Part shown: positions 25,323 to 34,172 of the stretch, piece by piece
Layout of the letters: every line of letters begins with the position of its first letter
Position numbering within the stretch: position 1 is the first letter of the stretch
From: Alphaproteobacteria bacterium
GTDB taxonomy: Bacteria; Pseudomonadota; Alphaproteobacteria; DSM-16000; Inquilinaceae
Assembly (NCBI GenBank): GCA_028277405.1
Contig: JANQGH010000022.1
Span: 47,600-111,599, forward strand
Direction of reading: 5' to 3'
DNA length: 64,000 nt
The notes under the pieces: model-generated
What the model was told of the DNA's origin: nothing
Seen by the model: only the letters and a program-made list of their open reading frames with translations
Databases searched by the model: none
Made by a program: the position numbers and the translations under genes

Positions 25323-27245
25323 ATGACGCCGCCCGTCACCGCCACGGCCGCTCTCGACATCGTTGAACCCGTTGTCTCGGCGGGACTACCCAAACGGGAT
25401 GGTGGCGAGGCGCCCGTGTCGCTGACGCGGCCGCAGAAGAAGCTGCACGATGTTAGCCTTCGGCTTGACCGGTCACGCGACGCGCTGCTGACCGATTTCG
25501 GCAAGACCACGCTGGAAGACCGCTACCTGCTGCCGGGCGAAAGCTACCAGGACATGTTCGCCCGGGTTGCCATCGCCTTTGCCGACGACGGCGACCACGC
25601 CCAGCGCATCTACGACTACATCTCGCGCCTCTGGTTCATGCCGGCCACCCCGGTGTTGTCGAATGGCGGCTCGACGCGGGGCCTGCCGATCTCCTGCTTC
25701 CTGAACGCCGTCAGCGACGATCTCGACGGCATCGTCGGCACCTGGAACGAGAATGTCTGGCTGGCCTCCAACGGCGGCGGCATCGGCACCTATTGGGGCC
25801 AGGTGCGCTCCATCGGCGAGCCGGTGAAGGGCTGTGGCCACACCTCGGGCATCATCCCGTTCGTGCGGGTGATGGACTCGCTGACCTTGGCGATCTCGCA
25901 AGGCTCGCTCCGCCGCGGTTCGGCCGCCGTCTATCTCGACGTGCACCATCCGGAGATCGAGGAGTTCCTGGAGATCCGCAAGCCGTCGGGCGATTTCAAC
26001 CGCAAGAGCCTGAACCTGCATCACGGCCTGAACATCACCGACGAGTTCATGCAGGCCGTGCGCGACGATGCCGAGTTCGGCCTGCGCAGCCCGAAGACCG
26101 GCGAGGTCCTGCGCACGGTCTCGGCGCGCAAGCTGTGGCAGAAGATCTTGGAGATCCGGCTGCAGACCGGCGAGCCCTATCTGATCTTCTCCGACACCGT
26201 GAACCGCCAGATGGCGGCGCATCAGCGCGAGCTGGGCTTGAAGGTCTCGACCTCCAACCTGTGCTCGGAAATCATGCTGCATACGGGGGCCGACCATCTG
26301 GGCAACGAACGCACGGCCGTCTGTTGCCTGTCGTCGATCAACGCCGAGAAGTGGCACGAATGGTCGACAGAGCCGCGCTTTATCGAAGACGTCATGCGCT
26401 TCCTCGATAACGTCCTGCAGGACTTCATCGACACCGCGCCGCAATCCATGGCGCGGGCCAAATACTCCGCCATGCGCGAGCGGTCGGTCGGGCTGGGGCT
26501 GATGGGCTTCCATTCCTTCCTGCAATCCATGGGCGTGCCGCTGGAGGGCGCCATGGCCAAGTCCTGGAACCTGCGCCTGTTCAAGCACATCCGCGCCGGC
26601 GCCGACGCCGCGTCCGTGACCCTGGCCGAAGAGCGCGGGCCCTGCCTGGACGCCAAGGAGCGCGGCATGATGGCCCGCTTCTCCCACAAGCTGGCGATCG
26701 CGCCGACGGCCTCGATTTCGATCATCTGCGGCGGCGTTTCGCCCTGCATCGAGCCGATCCCGGCCAACATCTTCACCCACAAGACCCTGTCCGGCTCGTT
26801 CACGGTGAAGAACCGTCACCTGACGGACTTGTTGGAGGAGAAGGGCCACAACACGCCGGAGGTCTGGGCCTCGATCCTGGAACAGGAGGGCTCTGTCCAG
26901 CATCTCGACTGCCTCAGCGAGGACGAGAAGGCGGTGTTCCGCACCGCGTTCGAAATCGATCAGCGTTGGCTGATCGAACTGGCGGCCGACCGCACGCCCT
27001 ACATCTGCCAGGGCCAGTCGCTGAACCTGTTCCTGCCGGGCGACATCGACAAGTGGGACCTGATGATGCTGCACTGGCGGGCTTGGGAGACTGGCGTGAA
27101 GAGCCTCTATTACTGCCGCTCCAAATCCGTCCAGCGCGCCCAGTTCGCCGGAGTCGAGGCGGACAATACCAAGGAATGGCCTGAAAAGGCTCTGGCCCTC
27201 GGTGGCGAACGGACCGATTACGAAGAGTGCCTGGCCTGCCAGTAG
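25323..27245 (+). CDS. nrdA: Ribonucleoside-diphosphate reductase alpha subunit (class I)
   Basis: This large subunit reduces ribonucleotides for DNA synthesis. Seen: LPISCFLN with the first redox Cys, NLCSEI with the thiyl-radical Cys, CCLSSIN with the second redox Cys, and the C-terminal ECLACQ tail with the shuttle Cys pair. The protein has 640 residues, about 120 fewer than E. coli NrdA, and the N-terminal ATP-cone is absent. Overall activity may therefore not be controlled by ATP/dATP in the usual way. nrdB is 15 kb away, but both have NrdR-like boxes. Confidence 0.93.
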   Translation: MTPPVTATAALDIVEPVVSAGLPKRDGGEAPVSLTRPQKKLHDVSLRLDRSRDALLTDFGKTTLEDRYLLPGESYQDMFARVAIAFADDGDHAQRIYDYISRLWFMPATPVLSNGGSTRGLPISCFLNAVSDDLDGIVGTWNENVWLASNGGGIGTYWGQVRSIGEPVKGCGHTSGIIPFVRVMDSLTLAISQGSLRRGSAAVYLDVHHPEIEEFLEIRKPSGDFNRKSLNLHHGLNITDEFMQAVRDDAEFGLRSPKTGEVLRTVSARKLWQKILEIRLQTGEPYLIFSDTVNRQMAAHQRELGLKVSTSNLCSEIMLHTGADHLGNERTAVCCLSSINAEKWHEWSTEPRFIEDVMRFLDNVLQDFIDTAPQSMARAKYSAMRERSVGLGLMGFHSFLQSMGVPLEGAMAKSWNLRLFKHIRAGADAASVTLAEERGPCLDAKERGMMARFSHKLAIAPTASISIICGGVSPCIEPIPANIFTHKTLSGSFTVKNRHLTDLLEEKGHNTPEVWASILEQEGSVQHLDCLSEDEKAVFRTAFEIDQRWLIELAADRTPYICQGQSLNLFLPGDIDKWDLMMLHWRAWETGVKSLYYCRSKSVQRAQFAGVEADNTKEWPEKALALGGERTDYEECLACQ

Positions 27246-27373
27246 GCCTCACCAGACACAACCCTGACCTTCGGTTGGCGCGCAACTATCGGGTGGTGTG
27301 AGCCGGCGCCCGGCGCCATGATCGGCTGAGCGGTCCCATGGGGCCGCGCTGATCCACAAATGCCGGATTTTCA

Positions 27374-28300
27374 ATGGCGCCCAGTAGCCCAGCCGCCCAG
27401 ACGATGGGCGCGGCCGAATGGCTGATGCTGATCATCTTGTCGGTGTTGTGGGGCGGGGCGTTCTTCGGCGTCGAGATCATGCTGGAGGCGCTGCCGCCCT
27501 TAACCATCGTCTTGCTTCGGGCCGGGCTGGCGACGCTCACACTGTACGCGGTCCTGATCGTTGGCCGCATTGCGCTTCCCATCACCGCCCGGCTATGGGG
27601 CGCGTTTTTTGTCATGGCGTTGTTGAACAACGTCTTTCCGTTCTGTCTGATCGTCTGGGGCCAGACCGAGATCACGGGCGGGCTGGCCGCGATCCTGATT
27701 GCGACGACGCCGTTGTTCACCGTGCTGCTGGTCCAGTTCTTCGCGGCGGACGAGCGCTTGACGATCGCCCGCATCGCCGGTGTGTCGCTCGGCCTGGTCG
27801 GTGTCGCGGTGATGATCGGCCCCGCGGCGCTGCGCGGATTGGGCGACGACGTGCTGGCCCAGCTGGCGGTCCTGGCAGCGGCGTTTTCCTATGCCTGCGC
27901 CGGCATCTATGGACGGCGGTTTCGCCGACTGCCGGCCTTGATCCCGGCGGTCGGCCAGTTGACGGCGGGAACGGCGATCATGTTGCCGGTCGCGCTTGTC
28001 ATCGATCGGCCATGGACATTGCCGATGCCGGGCCTCGAGGTCTGGGCCGCCGTGGTTGGCGTCGCCATCTTCTCCACGGCGATCGCCTACAATCTCTATT
28101 TCCGTCTTCTGTCGACGGCCGGCGCGACCAATGTTTTGCTCGTGACGTTCCTCGCGCCGATCAGCGCCCTGTTGCTCGGCGCGCTGATCATCTCCGAGAC
28201 GTTGGAGCCGCGCAATCTGGCCGGCATGCTGCTGATCTTCGCTGGCCTGGCGGCCATCGATGGCCGGCCGGGACGATGGCTGCGGGCGCGCTTCGCCTGA
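27374..28300 (+). CDS. DMT family transporter (EamA)
   Basis: This is a 308-residue membrane protein with about ten hydrophobic segments in two EamA repeats. The first starts at AEWLMLIILSVLWGGAFF, the second near VLAQLAVLAAAFSYACAGIY. Such proteins export amino acids, nucleosides or other metabolites. It stands alone after nrdA, and nothing in the context indicates the substrate. Confidence 0.87.
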   Translation: MAPSSPAAQTMGAAEWLMLIILSVLWGGAFFGVEIMLEALPPLTIVLLRAGLATLTLYAVLIVGRIALPITARLWGAFFVMALLNNVFPFCLIVWGQTEITGGLAAILIATTPLFTVLLVQFFAADERLTIARIAGVSLGLVGVAVMIGPAALRGLGDDVLAQLAVLAAAFSYACAGIYGRRFRRLPALIPAVGQLTAGTAIMLPVALVIDRPWTLPMPGLEVWAAVVGVAIFSTAIAYNLYFRLLSTAGATNVLLVTFLAPISALLLGALIISETLEPRNLAGMLLIFAGLAAIDGRPGRWLRARFA

Positions 28301-28415
28301 ACCCCCATGCACGCGAAATAATGCCGCTTGCGGAAGGCGGGGCTGACTGACACTGTCGCTTGCCTCAGGTTCCTATCTGGCCAGCCACGTCACGACCCTA
28401 CTACCCCGTCTTCTG

Positions 28416-29531
28416 ATGAGCGTCCCGCCTAACTCCGACACTCCCGACATCCGTGCCACCGAGGGCATGGGCGGTGACGGCTTCTACGACAGCTACTCGG
28501 AGATTCAGCGCAGCGCGGTGCTGAACCAGGTCGACCGGCTGAAGCGCGCCGTTCATGCCCTCGACCTAAGCGGGCGCGAGCTCCGTGTCATCGACTACGG
28601 CTGTGGGCCCGGCCGCAACTCCATGGCCGCCTTTCTTGCGGTTTTGGACGAGGTTCATGGGTTGCGGCCCGATCTGCCAATCGTGACAGTGCACAACGAT
28701 CAGATCGGCAACGACTGGAACGATCTGTTCGCCAACATAGAGCGGTCGGACCGCTACCGGGCACGTGCCGGCTTGGCCCGGCCCGAGGCCTCTGCCGCCA
28801 GCTTTTTCGGCCCGGTCGCCAGTGCCGGCTCGATCGATCTGGGCATGTCGTTCATGTCCGCGCACTGGCTGGACGGCGCGGTCGCCATGGCCTCGCCCGA
28901 CACCTTGTTCTTCGCCGACATGGTGGGCGCGGCCCGCCAAGAGATCCGCGAGAAGGCGGACCGCGATTGGACGCTGTTTCTTCGCCGGCGTGCCGAGGAG
29001 GTGAAGGCCGGCGGCTGGCTCGTCATTGAAGCTATGGCGTCGATCAAGGACCCGGAAGACCGCAGCGGCCTCGCCGCTGGCGGCCACAGGCTCTACCGTG
29101 CCTTTTGGCGCATCGCCGACGGCATGGCGGCCGATGGGCTGCTCGATCGTGAGAACCTTAATCAGTTTGTCTTCCCCCTCTATTTCCGAGAATTGCATGA
29201 GGTGCGGGCGCCGCTGGAGCGGGAGCCGGACCTGCGGGCGGCGTTCGAGATCGTCGAACTGGTCAACGAGCTTGTACCGAACCCCTATGCGCAGTTTCTC
29301 GAGGGCGGCGGTGACGCATCGCAATACGCGCGGGACTATGCCGACTTTGCGCGCGGCTTTTCAGAATCCGCGTTCCGCAACGGCCTGTTCAACCGCATTG
29401 CCACCAGCTCGGAGCATGCCGACCGGCTGGCCGACACGTTTTATGGACGGCTGGAAGCCCTTTTTGCGGCCGAGCCCACGCGGCATACGTTCGACACGCA
29501 TTCCATGACGCTGGTCTTGCGGCGGCGTTGA
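28416..29531 (+). CDS. SABATH-type (plant salicylate methyltransferase-like) SAM-dependent methyltransferase
   Basis: The protein resembles the SABATH family that methylates carboxyl groups or ring nitrogens of small aromatic compounds. Matching parts in order are: MGGDGFYDSYSEIQRSAVL (the N-terminal family motif), VIDYGCGPGRNS (SAM site, about residues 58-69), HNDQIGNDWNDLF (the ND-x-ND-x-LF region), SFMSAHWL (substrate site), and LVIEAMAS. Its length of 371 residues fits. The GST gene overlaps its end. The methyl acceptor is unknown; a carboxylate is the default for the family. Confidence 0.82.
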   Translation: MSVPPNSDTPDIRATEGMGGDGFYDSYSEIQRSAVLNQVDRLKRAVHALDLSGRELRVIDYGCGPGRNSMAAFLAVLDEVHGLRPDLPIVTVHNDQIGNDWNDLFANIERSDRYRARAGLARPEASAASFFGPVASAGSIDLGMSFMSAHWLDGAVAMASPDTLFFADMVGAARQEIREKADRDWTLFLRRRAEEVKAGGWLVIEAMASIKDPEDRSGLAAGGHRLYRAFWRIADGMAADGLLDRENLNQFVFPLYFRELHEVRAPLEREPDLRAAFEIVELVNELVPNPYAQFLEGGGDASQYARDYADFARGFSESAFRNGLFNRIATSSEHADRLADTFYGRLEALFAAEPTRHTFDTHSMTLVLRRR

Positions 29532-29572
29532 AGCCGCGCAACCCAGCGGACGCATTTCGAGGATGGGAACGG

Positions 29573-30280
29573 ATGAGCGACTACACCCTCTATTACTGGC
29601 CGGTACCGTTTCGCGGCGAGTTCGTGCGCGCGGTGCTGGCCCATGTCGGGGCCTCTTGGGCCGAGGCGGACATGGATGTGATGGTCCGCCAGATGCGGGA
29701 CCAGCCGGCGGGCCAGCTGGTGCCGCATATGGGGCCGCCGGTCCTGACCGATCACGGCGCGGCGATATCGTTGGCGCAAATGCCCGCGATCCTGGGCTAT
29801 CTGGGCCGCAAACATGGGCTGATGCCCGACGACCCGGAACGCGCGGCCCTGACCGACAAGATCGTCGCGGACGCCAACGACGTGCTCTACGAAATGACCC
29901 TGCACAACGGCGCCCAGATGTGGACGCAGGCGGCATGGGACGCTTATCGCCCGCGCCTCGGCCGCTGGATGGCGATCTTTGAGGCACACGGGCGCCGCCA
30001 CGGCCTGACGGTGGACAGCGGCCATATGCTCGGCACCGACGCGCCCGGCATCGCGGATCTCGTGACCGCCACCCTGTGGGGCGTCATGACCGCGAAGCTG
30101 CCTGCGTTGCGGCCGATGCTGGACACGACCGCCCCCGCCATCGCCGCGCTGACCGACCGCATCGCCAGCCTGCCGGAACAGCAAGCGCTGCGCGCCCGCA
30201 GCGACCGCGACTATGGCGATGCGTGGTGCAGCGGCGAGATCGAGGCGTCCTTGCGCGCTGTTCTCGCAAGCCCCGCATAA
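29573..30280 (+). CDS. Glutathione S-transferase family protein
   Basis: The protein of 235 residues has an N-terminal thioredoxin-like domain (YTLYYWPVPFRGEFVRAVLAHVG) and a helical C-terminal domain. The Tyr residues near 6-7 are candidates for glutathione activation. The start ATG 29573 has GAGGATGGGA upstream, whereas the longer frame begins inside the methyltransferase stop. It probably forms a unit with the SABATH-like gene and perhaps the SDR gene 100 bases downstream. Confidence 0.83.
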   Translation: MSDYTLYYWPVPFRGEFVRAVLAHVGASWAEADMDVMVRQMRDQPAGQLVPHMGPPVLTDHGAAISLAQMPAILGYLGRKHGLMPDDPERAALTDKIVADANDVLYEMTLHNGAQMWTQAAWDAYRPRLGRWMAIFEAHGRRHGLTVDSGHMLGTDAPGIADLVTATLWGVMTAKLPALRPMLDTTAPAIAALTDRIASLPEQQALRARSDRDYGDAWCSGEIEASLRAVLASPA

Positions 30281-30379
30281 TCGTAGTCTGCACAAACGCG
30301 CCGCAAGTGCGAACGATCCCAGTAGACCGGCGACCGGTCCCCCCAGGGACGTCGCGGTCCGAACCGACGAGAGGCAACC

Positions 30380-31357
30380 ATGGCCGTATCCGATCAAGTG
30401 CCGACCCAGTCCGGCTTTCGCGCCAAGAGCACGGCGGAAGAGGTGCTCGCCGACATCGACCTTGCGGGCAAGACAGCGATCGTGACCGGCGGCTATAGCG
30501 GCATCGGGCTGGAGGCGGTGCGCGCGCTGGCGGCCAAGGGCGCCGCGGTCGTCGTGCCGGTGCGCTCGCCGGACAAGGCGGAGAAAAGCCTGGCGCGCGT
30601 CGACGGTGACGTGACCATGGCGCCCATGGATCTGGCGGACCTGGCCTCGGTGCGCCGGTTCGCCAGGGACATCAGCGACAGCCACACCCATCTCGACCTC
30701 TTGATCAACAATGCCGGCATCATGGCCTGTCCGGAGGCGCGGGTCGGCCCGGGCTGGGAATCCCAGTTCGGCATCAACCATATGGGCCATTTCGCCCTGA
30801 CCGACGTGCTGATGCCGCTGTTGCAGGCGACGGAGGGCGCGCGGGTCGTCGCCCTGTCGTCCAGCGGCCACAAGATCACAGACATCCTGTGGGACGACAT
30901 CCAGTTCGAGACCCACCACTATGACAAGTGGCGCGCCTACGGCCAGGCCAAGACCGCCAACGCCCTGTTCGCCAACGGCCTGTCAAGGCGCCTGAAAGCG
31001 GACGGCGGCCTCGCCTTCGCCGTCCATCCGGGCGGCATCTTCACGCCCTTGCAGCGCCATTTGCCGCAAGAGGAGATGATCGCGCTGGGCTGGCTGGCGG
31101 AGGATGGCGGCCCGTCGGAGCTGGCCAAGCAAGGCTTCAAGACGCCGGAGCAGGGCGCCTCGACCACCGTCTGGGCCGCGACCGCGCCGGCGCTCGCGGG
31201 CAAGCCCGGCGTCTATTGCGAGGATTGCGACATCGCCGCGCCAACCGACCCGGAAAGCCCCATGGGCCGCTATTTCGGCGTCGACCCGCACGCCGCCAGC
31301 GACGAGTCCGCCGAGCGCCTGTGGGCGTTGAGCGAGCGGTTGTTGAAGGCGGCCTAG
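30380..31357 (+). CDS. Short-chain dehydrogenase/reductase (retinol dehydrogenase/WWOX-like)
   Basis: This is an NAD(P)-dependent oxidoreductase of 325 residues. The coenzyme motif TGGYSGIGLE is near residue 38 (the classic TGxxxGIG). NNAG lies near 115, a catalytic Ser in SSSGHK, and YGQAKTAN supplies the Tyr and Lys. The fold continues into an extended C-terminus of the WWOX/RDH type. GAGAGGC precedes the start. The substrate is unknown. Confidence 0.9.
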   Translation: MAVSDQVPTQSGFRAKSTAEEVLADIDLAGKTAIVTGGYSGIGLEAVRALAAKGAAVVVPVRSPDKAEKSLARVDGDVTMAPMDLADLASVRRFARDISDSHTHLDLLINNAGIMACPEARVGPGWESQFGINHMGHFALTDVLMPLLQATEGARVVALSSSGHKITDILWDDIQFETHHYDKWRAYGQAKTANALFANGLSRRLKADGGLAFAVHPGGIFTPLQRHLPQEEMIALGWLAEDGGPSELAKQGFKTPEQGASTTVWAATAPALAGKPGVYCEDCDIAAPTDPESPMGRYFGVDPHAASDESAERLWALSERLLKAA

Positions 31358-31542
31358 CCGGATCCGCCCGGCGCGGGATACTGGGCCGGCACCCGGACCT
31401 CACGAGACCGTGAGCACGATTTATCGCACTCGGCCCGGCCCAGGTTCGGAATCGGTCGCAAAAACGCTATATTCCTTGTCGATACTGTCGCACTGCATTC
31501 GACCGACCGGGCAACCCGGCGTCTGACAGGAGAGACCAAGAT

Positions 31543-32061
31543 ATGCCCGCGACCCTGATCACCCGCCGAAACGTCCTCGTCGCCGGCGGTGCAACCATGG
31601 CCGCCGCGATGGCCGGGCTTTCCGTGTTCCGCCTGCCCGCCCAGGCCCAAGGACTCGCACCCACGCCGACCATGCGCGGCGGGGCCAACAATTACCGCCC
31701 CGGCGCGCCGATTGTGGAGCGCATCGGCGGCGGCGGCTTTTGGACCTCCGGCACCGTGCGCCGCGCGGGCGACGGGGCGCGCCTGCCCGGCGTGCGTATC
31801 CAGATGTGGGCCCACACCACCGAGGGGCACGAGCGGGACGAGCGCAGCCATGGCGCCACCTTGACCGACGCCAACGGCTTCTTCCGCCTGGAGATGCCGC
31901 AGATCGTCCCCGCCTTCGGCCAGCCGCACGGCCACCTGGCCTACGACGCCGACTTTGCCGGCGAGCATGACGGCAGGTACGAAACCGTCTTCCTGCGCCC
32001 GATCATGCCCAGCTCCAGCGACACCAGCCTGGAAACCCACTTCGTCCTTCAGCCGATCTGA
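31543..32061 (+). CDS. Tat-exported intradiol dioxygenase-fold protein
   Basis: A twin-arginine signal (TRRNVLVAGG) and a cleavage site near PAQAQG indicate export of the folded protein. The rest matches the intradiol ring-cleavage fold: PGVRIQMWAHTTEG, LTDANGFFRLEMP and QPHGHLAYD. In true intradiol enzymes Tyr follows the Gly in the first motif and the Pro in VPxY, and Arg precedes the His pair. Here these positions read His, Phe and Gln, so the iron site is altered. AGGAG precedes the ATG. The next gene encodes a haem membrane protein, 24 bases on. Confidence 0.72.
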   Translation: MPATLITRRNVLVAGGATMAAAMAGLSVFRLPAQAQGLAPTPTMRGGANNYRPGAPIVERIGGGGFWTSGTVRRAGDGARLPGVRIQMWAHTTEGHERDERSHGATLTDANGFFRLEMPQIVPAFGQPHGHLAYDADFAGEHDGRYETVFLRPIMPSSSDTSLETHFVLQPI

Positions 32062-32084
32062 CCGGCACCCGCCAGTCGCCCGCA

Positions 32085-32903
32085 TTGGGTTCGGCGCCAT
32101 CGGGCGCGGGCCGGCCGGGGTCGCCCGAAACCGGCGTGTCGCGATCGGACGAGACCCCGGCGAACACGGGCGCGGCGCCATCTGACTCGAGCCAGCCGCC
32201 CGCGACCGGGGCGCAATCCACCGGGCCGCAACCGACGAGGCCAGCCGCGAAGCTGGCGCGGCCGAGGCGGGCACCGCCGCGCCAGGCCAGCCGCCCCCGC
32301 GCGATCCTGATCTGGGCCGTCCTGGCGATCGTCATCGCCGTGCCGCTCGTCGCGGCCGCGTTCAGCCCGCTTTTCGCCTGGCGCCAGCCGGTCTACATCG
32401 CCGCCGGCTTCGCCGGCATCCTGGCCATGGCCTTCCTGCTGCTCCAACCCTTGCTGGCCGGCGGCACCCTGCCGGGCCTGTCGATGGCGCGCGGCCGGCG
32501 CCTCCATCGCTGGCTCGGCATGGCCCTGGTCGCCGCCGTGGTCGCCCATGTCGGCGGGCTGTGGATCACCAGCCCGCCGGACGTGGTCGACGTCCTGCTG
32601 TTCCGCTCGCCGACCCCGTTCGCGCTGTGGGGCGTGATCGCCCTATGGGCCGTCCTGTTGGCCGCCCTCATCGCCGCCCTGCGCACCAGCCTGGCGCTGC
32701 GCCCCCGCACCTGGCGCCGCATCCACACCACCCTCGCCCTGATCACCGTCATCGCCAGCGTGGTCCACGCCCTCTTGATCGAGGGCACCATGGAAACGGT
32801 GTCCAAGGTCCTGCTCTGCGCGGCGGCGGTCGGGGCGACGGTGAAGGTGATTATTGATTTGAAGGTTTGGGCGGGGCGGGGGCGTTCTGGGGCGGGTAGA
32901 TGA
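32085..32903 (+). CDS. Ferric reductase-like transmembrane protein (bis-haem)
   Basis: After a disordered Pro/Ala-rich N-terminus of about 70 residues come roughly five to six membrane segments. Two of them carry haem-ligand pairs with exactly 13 residues between histidines: HRWLGMALVAAVVAH and HTTLALITVIASVVH. This is the arrangement of ferric reductase/NOX-like and b561-like domains. No FAD or NAD domain is attached, so it needs a partner, possibly the Tat-exported protein before it. The start (TTG 32085) is uncertain. Confidence 0.75.
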   Translation: MGSAPSGAGRPGSPETGVSRSDETPANTGAAPSDSSQPPATGAQSTGPQPTRPAAKLARPRRAPPRQASRPRAILIWAVLAIVIAVPLVAAAFSPLFAWRQPVYIAAGFAGILAMAFLLLQPLLAGGTLPGLSMARGRRLHRWLGMALVAAVVAHVGGLWITSPPDVVDVLLFRSPTPFALWGVIALWAVLLAALIAALRTSLALRPRTWRRIHTTLALITVIASVVHALLIEGTMETVSKVLLCAAAVGATVKVIIDLKVWAGRGRSGAGR

Positions 32904-32970
32904 TGGCTGACGGCGCTTTTTGGAGCGGCGAATGTCCGAAGTTGGCGTAAACGTTGTTACGCTGAGTCCG

Positions 32971-33750
32971 TCACCGTATTCGTGGCGACCCATCTTCGAT
33001 CACTCGGTGATCCTTGATCGTGATAAGCACGAGTGCTTCATTCCCAACACGTTTCGCTTGCTCATGGATTTCGCAACGTTGAGCCGGTATGCCGTCGAAC
33101 CAGGCATGGGCCCGTATTGGTCGGGGAAATCTGTCGCCCTCCGATTGTCCGAATATCACGTCAAAGGCTGACGAATCTGCATCAAGGTCGGCTTTTGGAA
33201 ACAAGCGACCGCGCAGCGCCGGAGCCTCGGTGAACCACTTTCGCCCTTGCTGTGTATGGCAGACCAAAATACAGGGCCAGACATCCGTTTCCACGAGCCG
33301 GATAGCCATCGCTGACAGGCTAGTTCGAAACTCTGTTGAGAACTGCTCAACGACCTTGAAGGTAAGCGTTCTATGATCGCGGGCGCGAGGCATTAAAAGA
33401 AAGTGTGGCATCAAAAGCGAAGCTGCATATCCATTTGCTTTGCGCTCAGCAAGTTGCCTGTGTTTCGGCTGGAACTCTTCGACACGGCACCGCAGCCTTT
33501 TGCCTCGGTGGTGGTACCAATGCCCTAATTCGTGCGCGATTGAGAACCGCTTGCGCGTCCTTCCTTGGCTCCTGTCGATGGAAATGATGGCACGGTCTCG
33601 ATACCCAAGAATATCGGCTTCGCAACCAATCAAATCGCAGTACCTGACTTCTGCGCCTTGGTCGAAGGCTATATCTTCCAACTCAATTTCACGAGGTTGC
33701 GAGACGCCGAGCGACTTCAAAAGCCGCTCGGCCGGATCAGCCTCGTTCAT
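32971..33750 (-). CDS. ImmA/IrrE family metallopeptidase
   Basis: This 259-residue protein is the last gene of a three-gene operon. The zinc motif HELGHW is near residue 75, preceded by RSQGRTRKRFSIA as in the family. ImmA/IrrE proteases cut repressors or anti-sigma-like proteins. The C-terminal 120 residues have no family I can name. The start overlaps the stop of the middle gene (ATGA). Base composition is lower in GC than the flanking DNA, so the operon may have been acquired by transfer. Confidence 0.87.
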   Translation of the reverse strand: MNEADPAERLLKSLGVSQPREIELEDIAFDQGAEVRYCDLIGCEADILGYRDRAIISIDRSQGRTRKRFSIAHELGHWYHHRGKRLRCRVEEFQPKHRQLAERKANGYAASLLMPHFLLMPRARDHRTLTFKVVEQFSTEFRTSLSAMAIRLVETDVWPCILVCHTQQGRKWFTEAPALRGRLFPKADLDADSSAFDVIFGQSEGDRFPRPIRAHAWFDGIPAQRCEIHEQAKRVGNEALVLITIKDHRVIEDGSPRIR

Positions 33751-34172
33751 GTACTGCCCCTATCTTCGGGGTCAATCACGCCAAGTCGGACGAGATCGTT
33801 GTACTTGCGCAACACCTCTTCATCGGTCAGATTTCCTTCAGTCTCGTTTCGTGCCGCCATCGAAAGACCGTCTTGTCGGAAGGCACGCTGTAACGCTTGG
33901 CGCGCGGTTGAGATTTCGACGACTATTGCTGCCGTCGCTTTGGCCTTTGCCGCCTCACGCCCGGCCCGAGCCGTTTTCATACGCTCTTTGCCGGCCTGGG
34001 CGCGGGCCTCCTGAAAACGATCCTGCATCCGATCGCGGATAGCCGATGGGTCACCGCCAGTATCCAAAACCTCCTTGAGGATGTCTTCATCTGACGTTGA
34101 AAGGAGGTCGTCGAAGAGCGCGTCGGCTAACGAGACCAACTTCCTCCGTTCGTCGCTTCTTTTGTCCGTCAT
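33747..34172 (-). CDS. Unknown protein between sigma-like and ImmA genes, 141 aa
   Basis: I do not recognise a family. The protein is highly charged and helical. An acidic N-terminal half (LADALFDDLLSTSDEDILKEVL) is followed by an Ala/Arg-rich coiled-coil-like stretch. It overlaps the genes on both sides by four bases, so all three are translated together. A plausible role is as the substrate of the ImmA-type protease and partner of the sigma-like protein, that is, an anti-sigma or adaptor. This is inferred from position only. Confidence 0.7.
   Translation of the reverse strand: MTDKRSDERRKLVSLADALFDDLLSTSDEDILKEVLDTGGDPSAIRDRMQDRFQEARAQAGKERMKTARAGREAAKAKATAAIVVEISTARQALQRAFRQDGLSMAARNETEGNLTDEEVLRKYNDLVRLGVIDPEDRGST

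Noticed and set aside
25473..27074. 533-codon minus-strand open frame
   Set aside because: It is antisense to nrdA; the composition is that of a shadow frame.
32920..33171. 83-codon plus-strand open frame at the island edge
   Set aside because: It overlaps the C-terminal coding region of the ImmA gene on the other strand and has no family resemblance.
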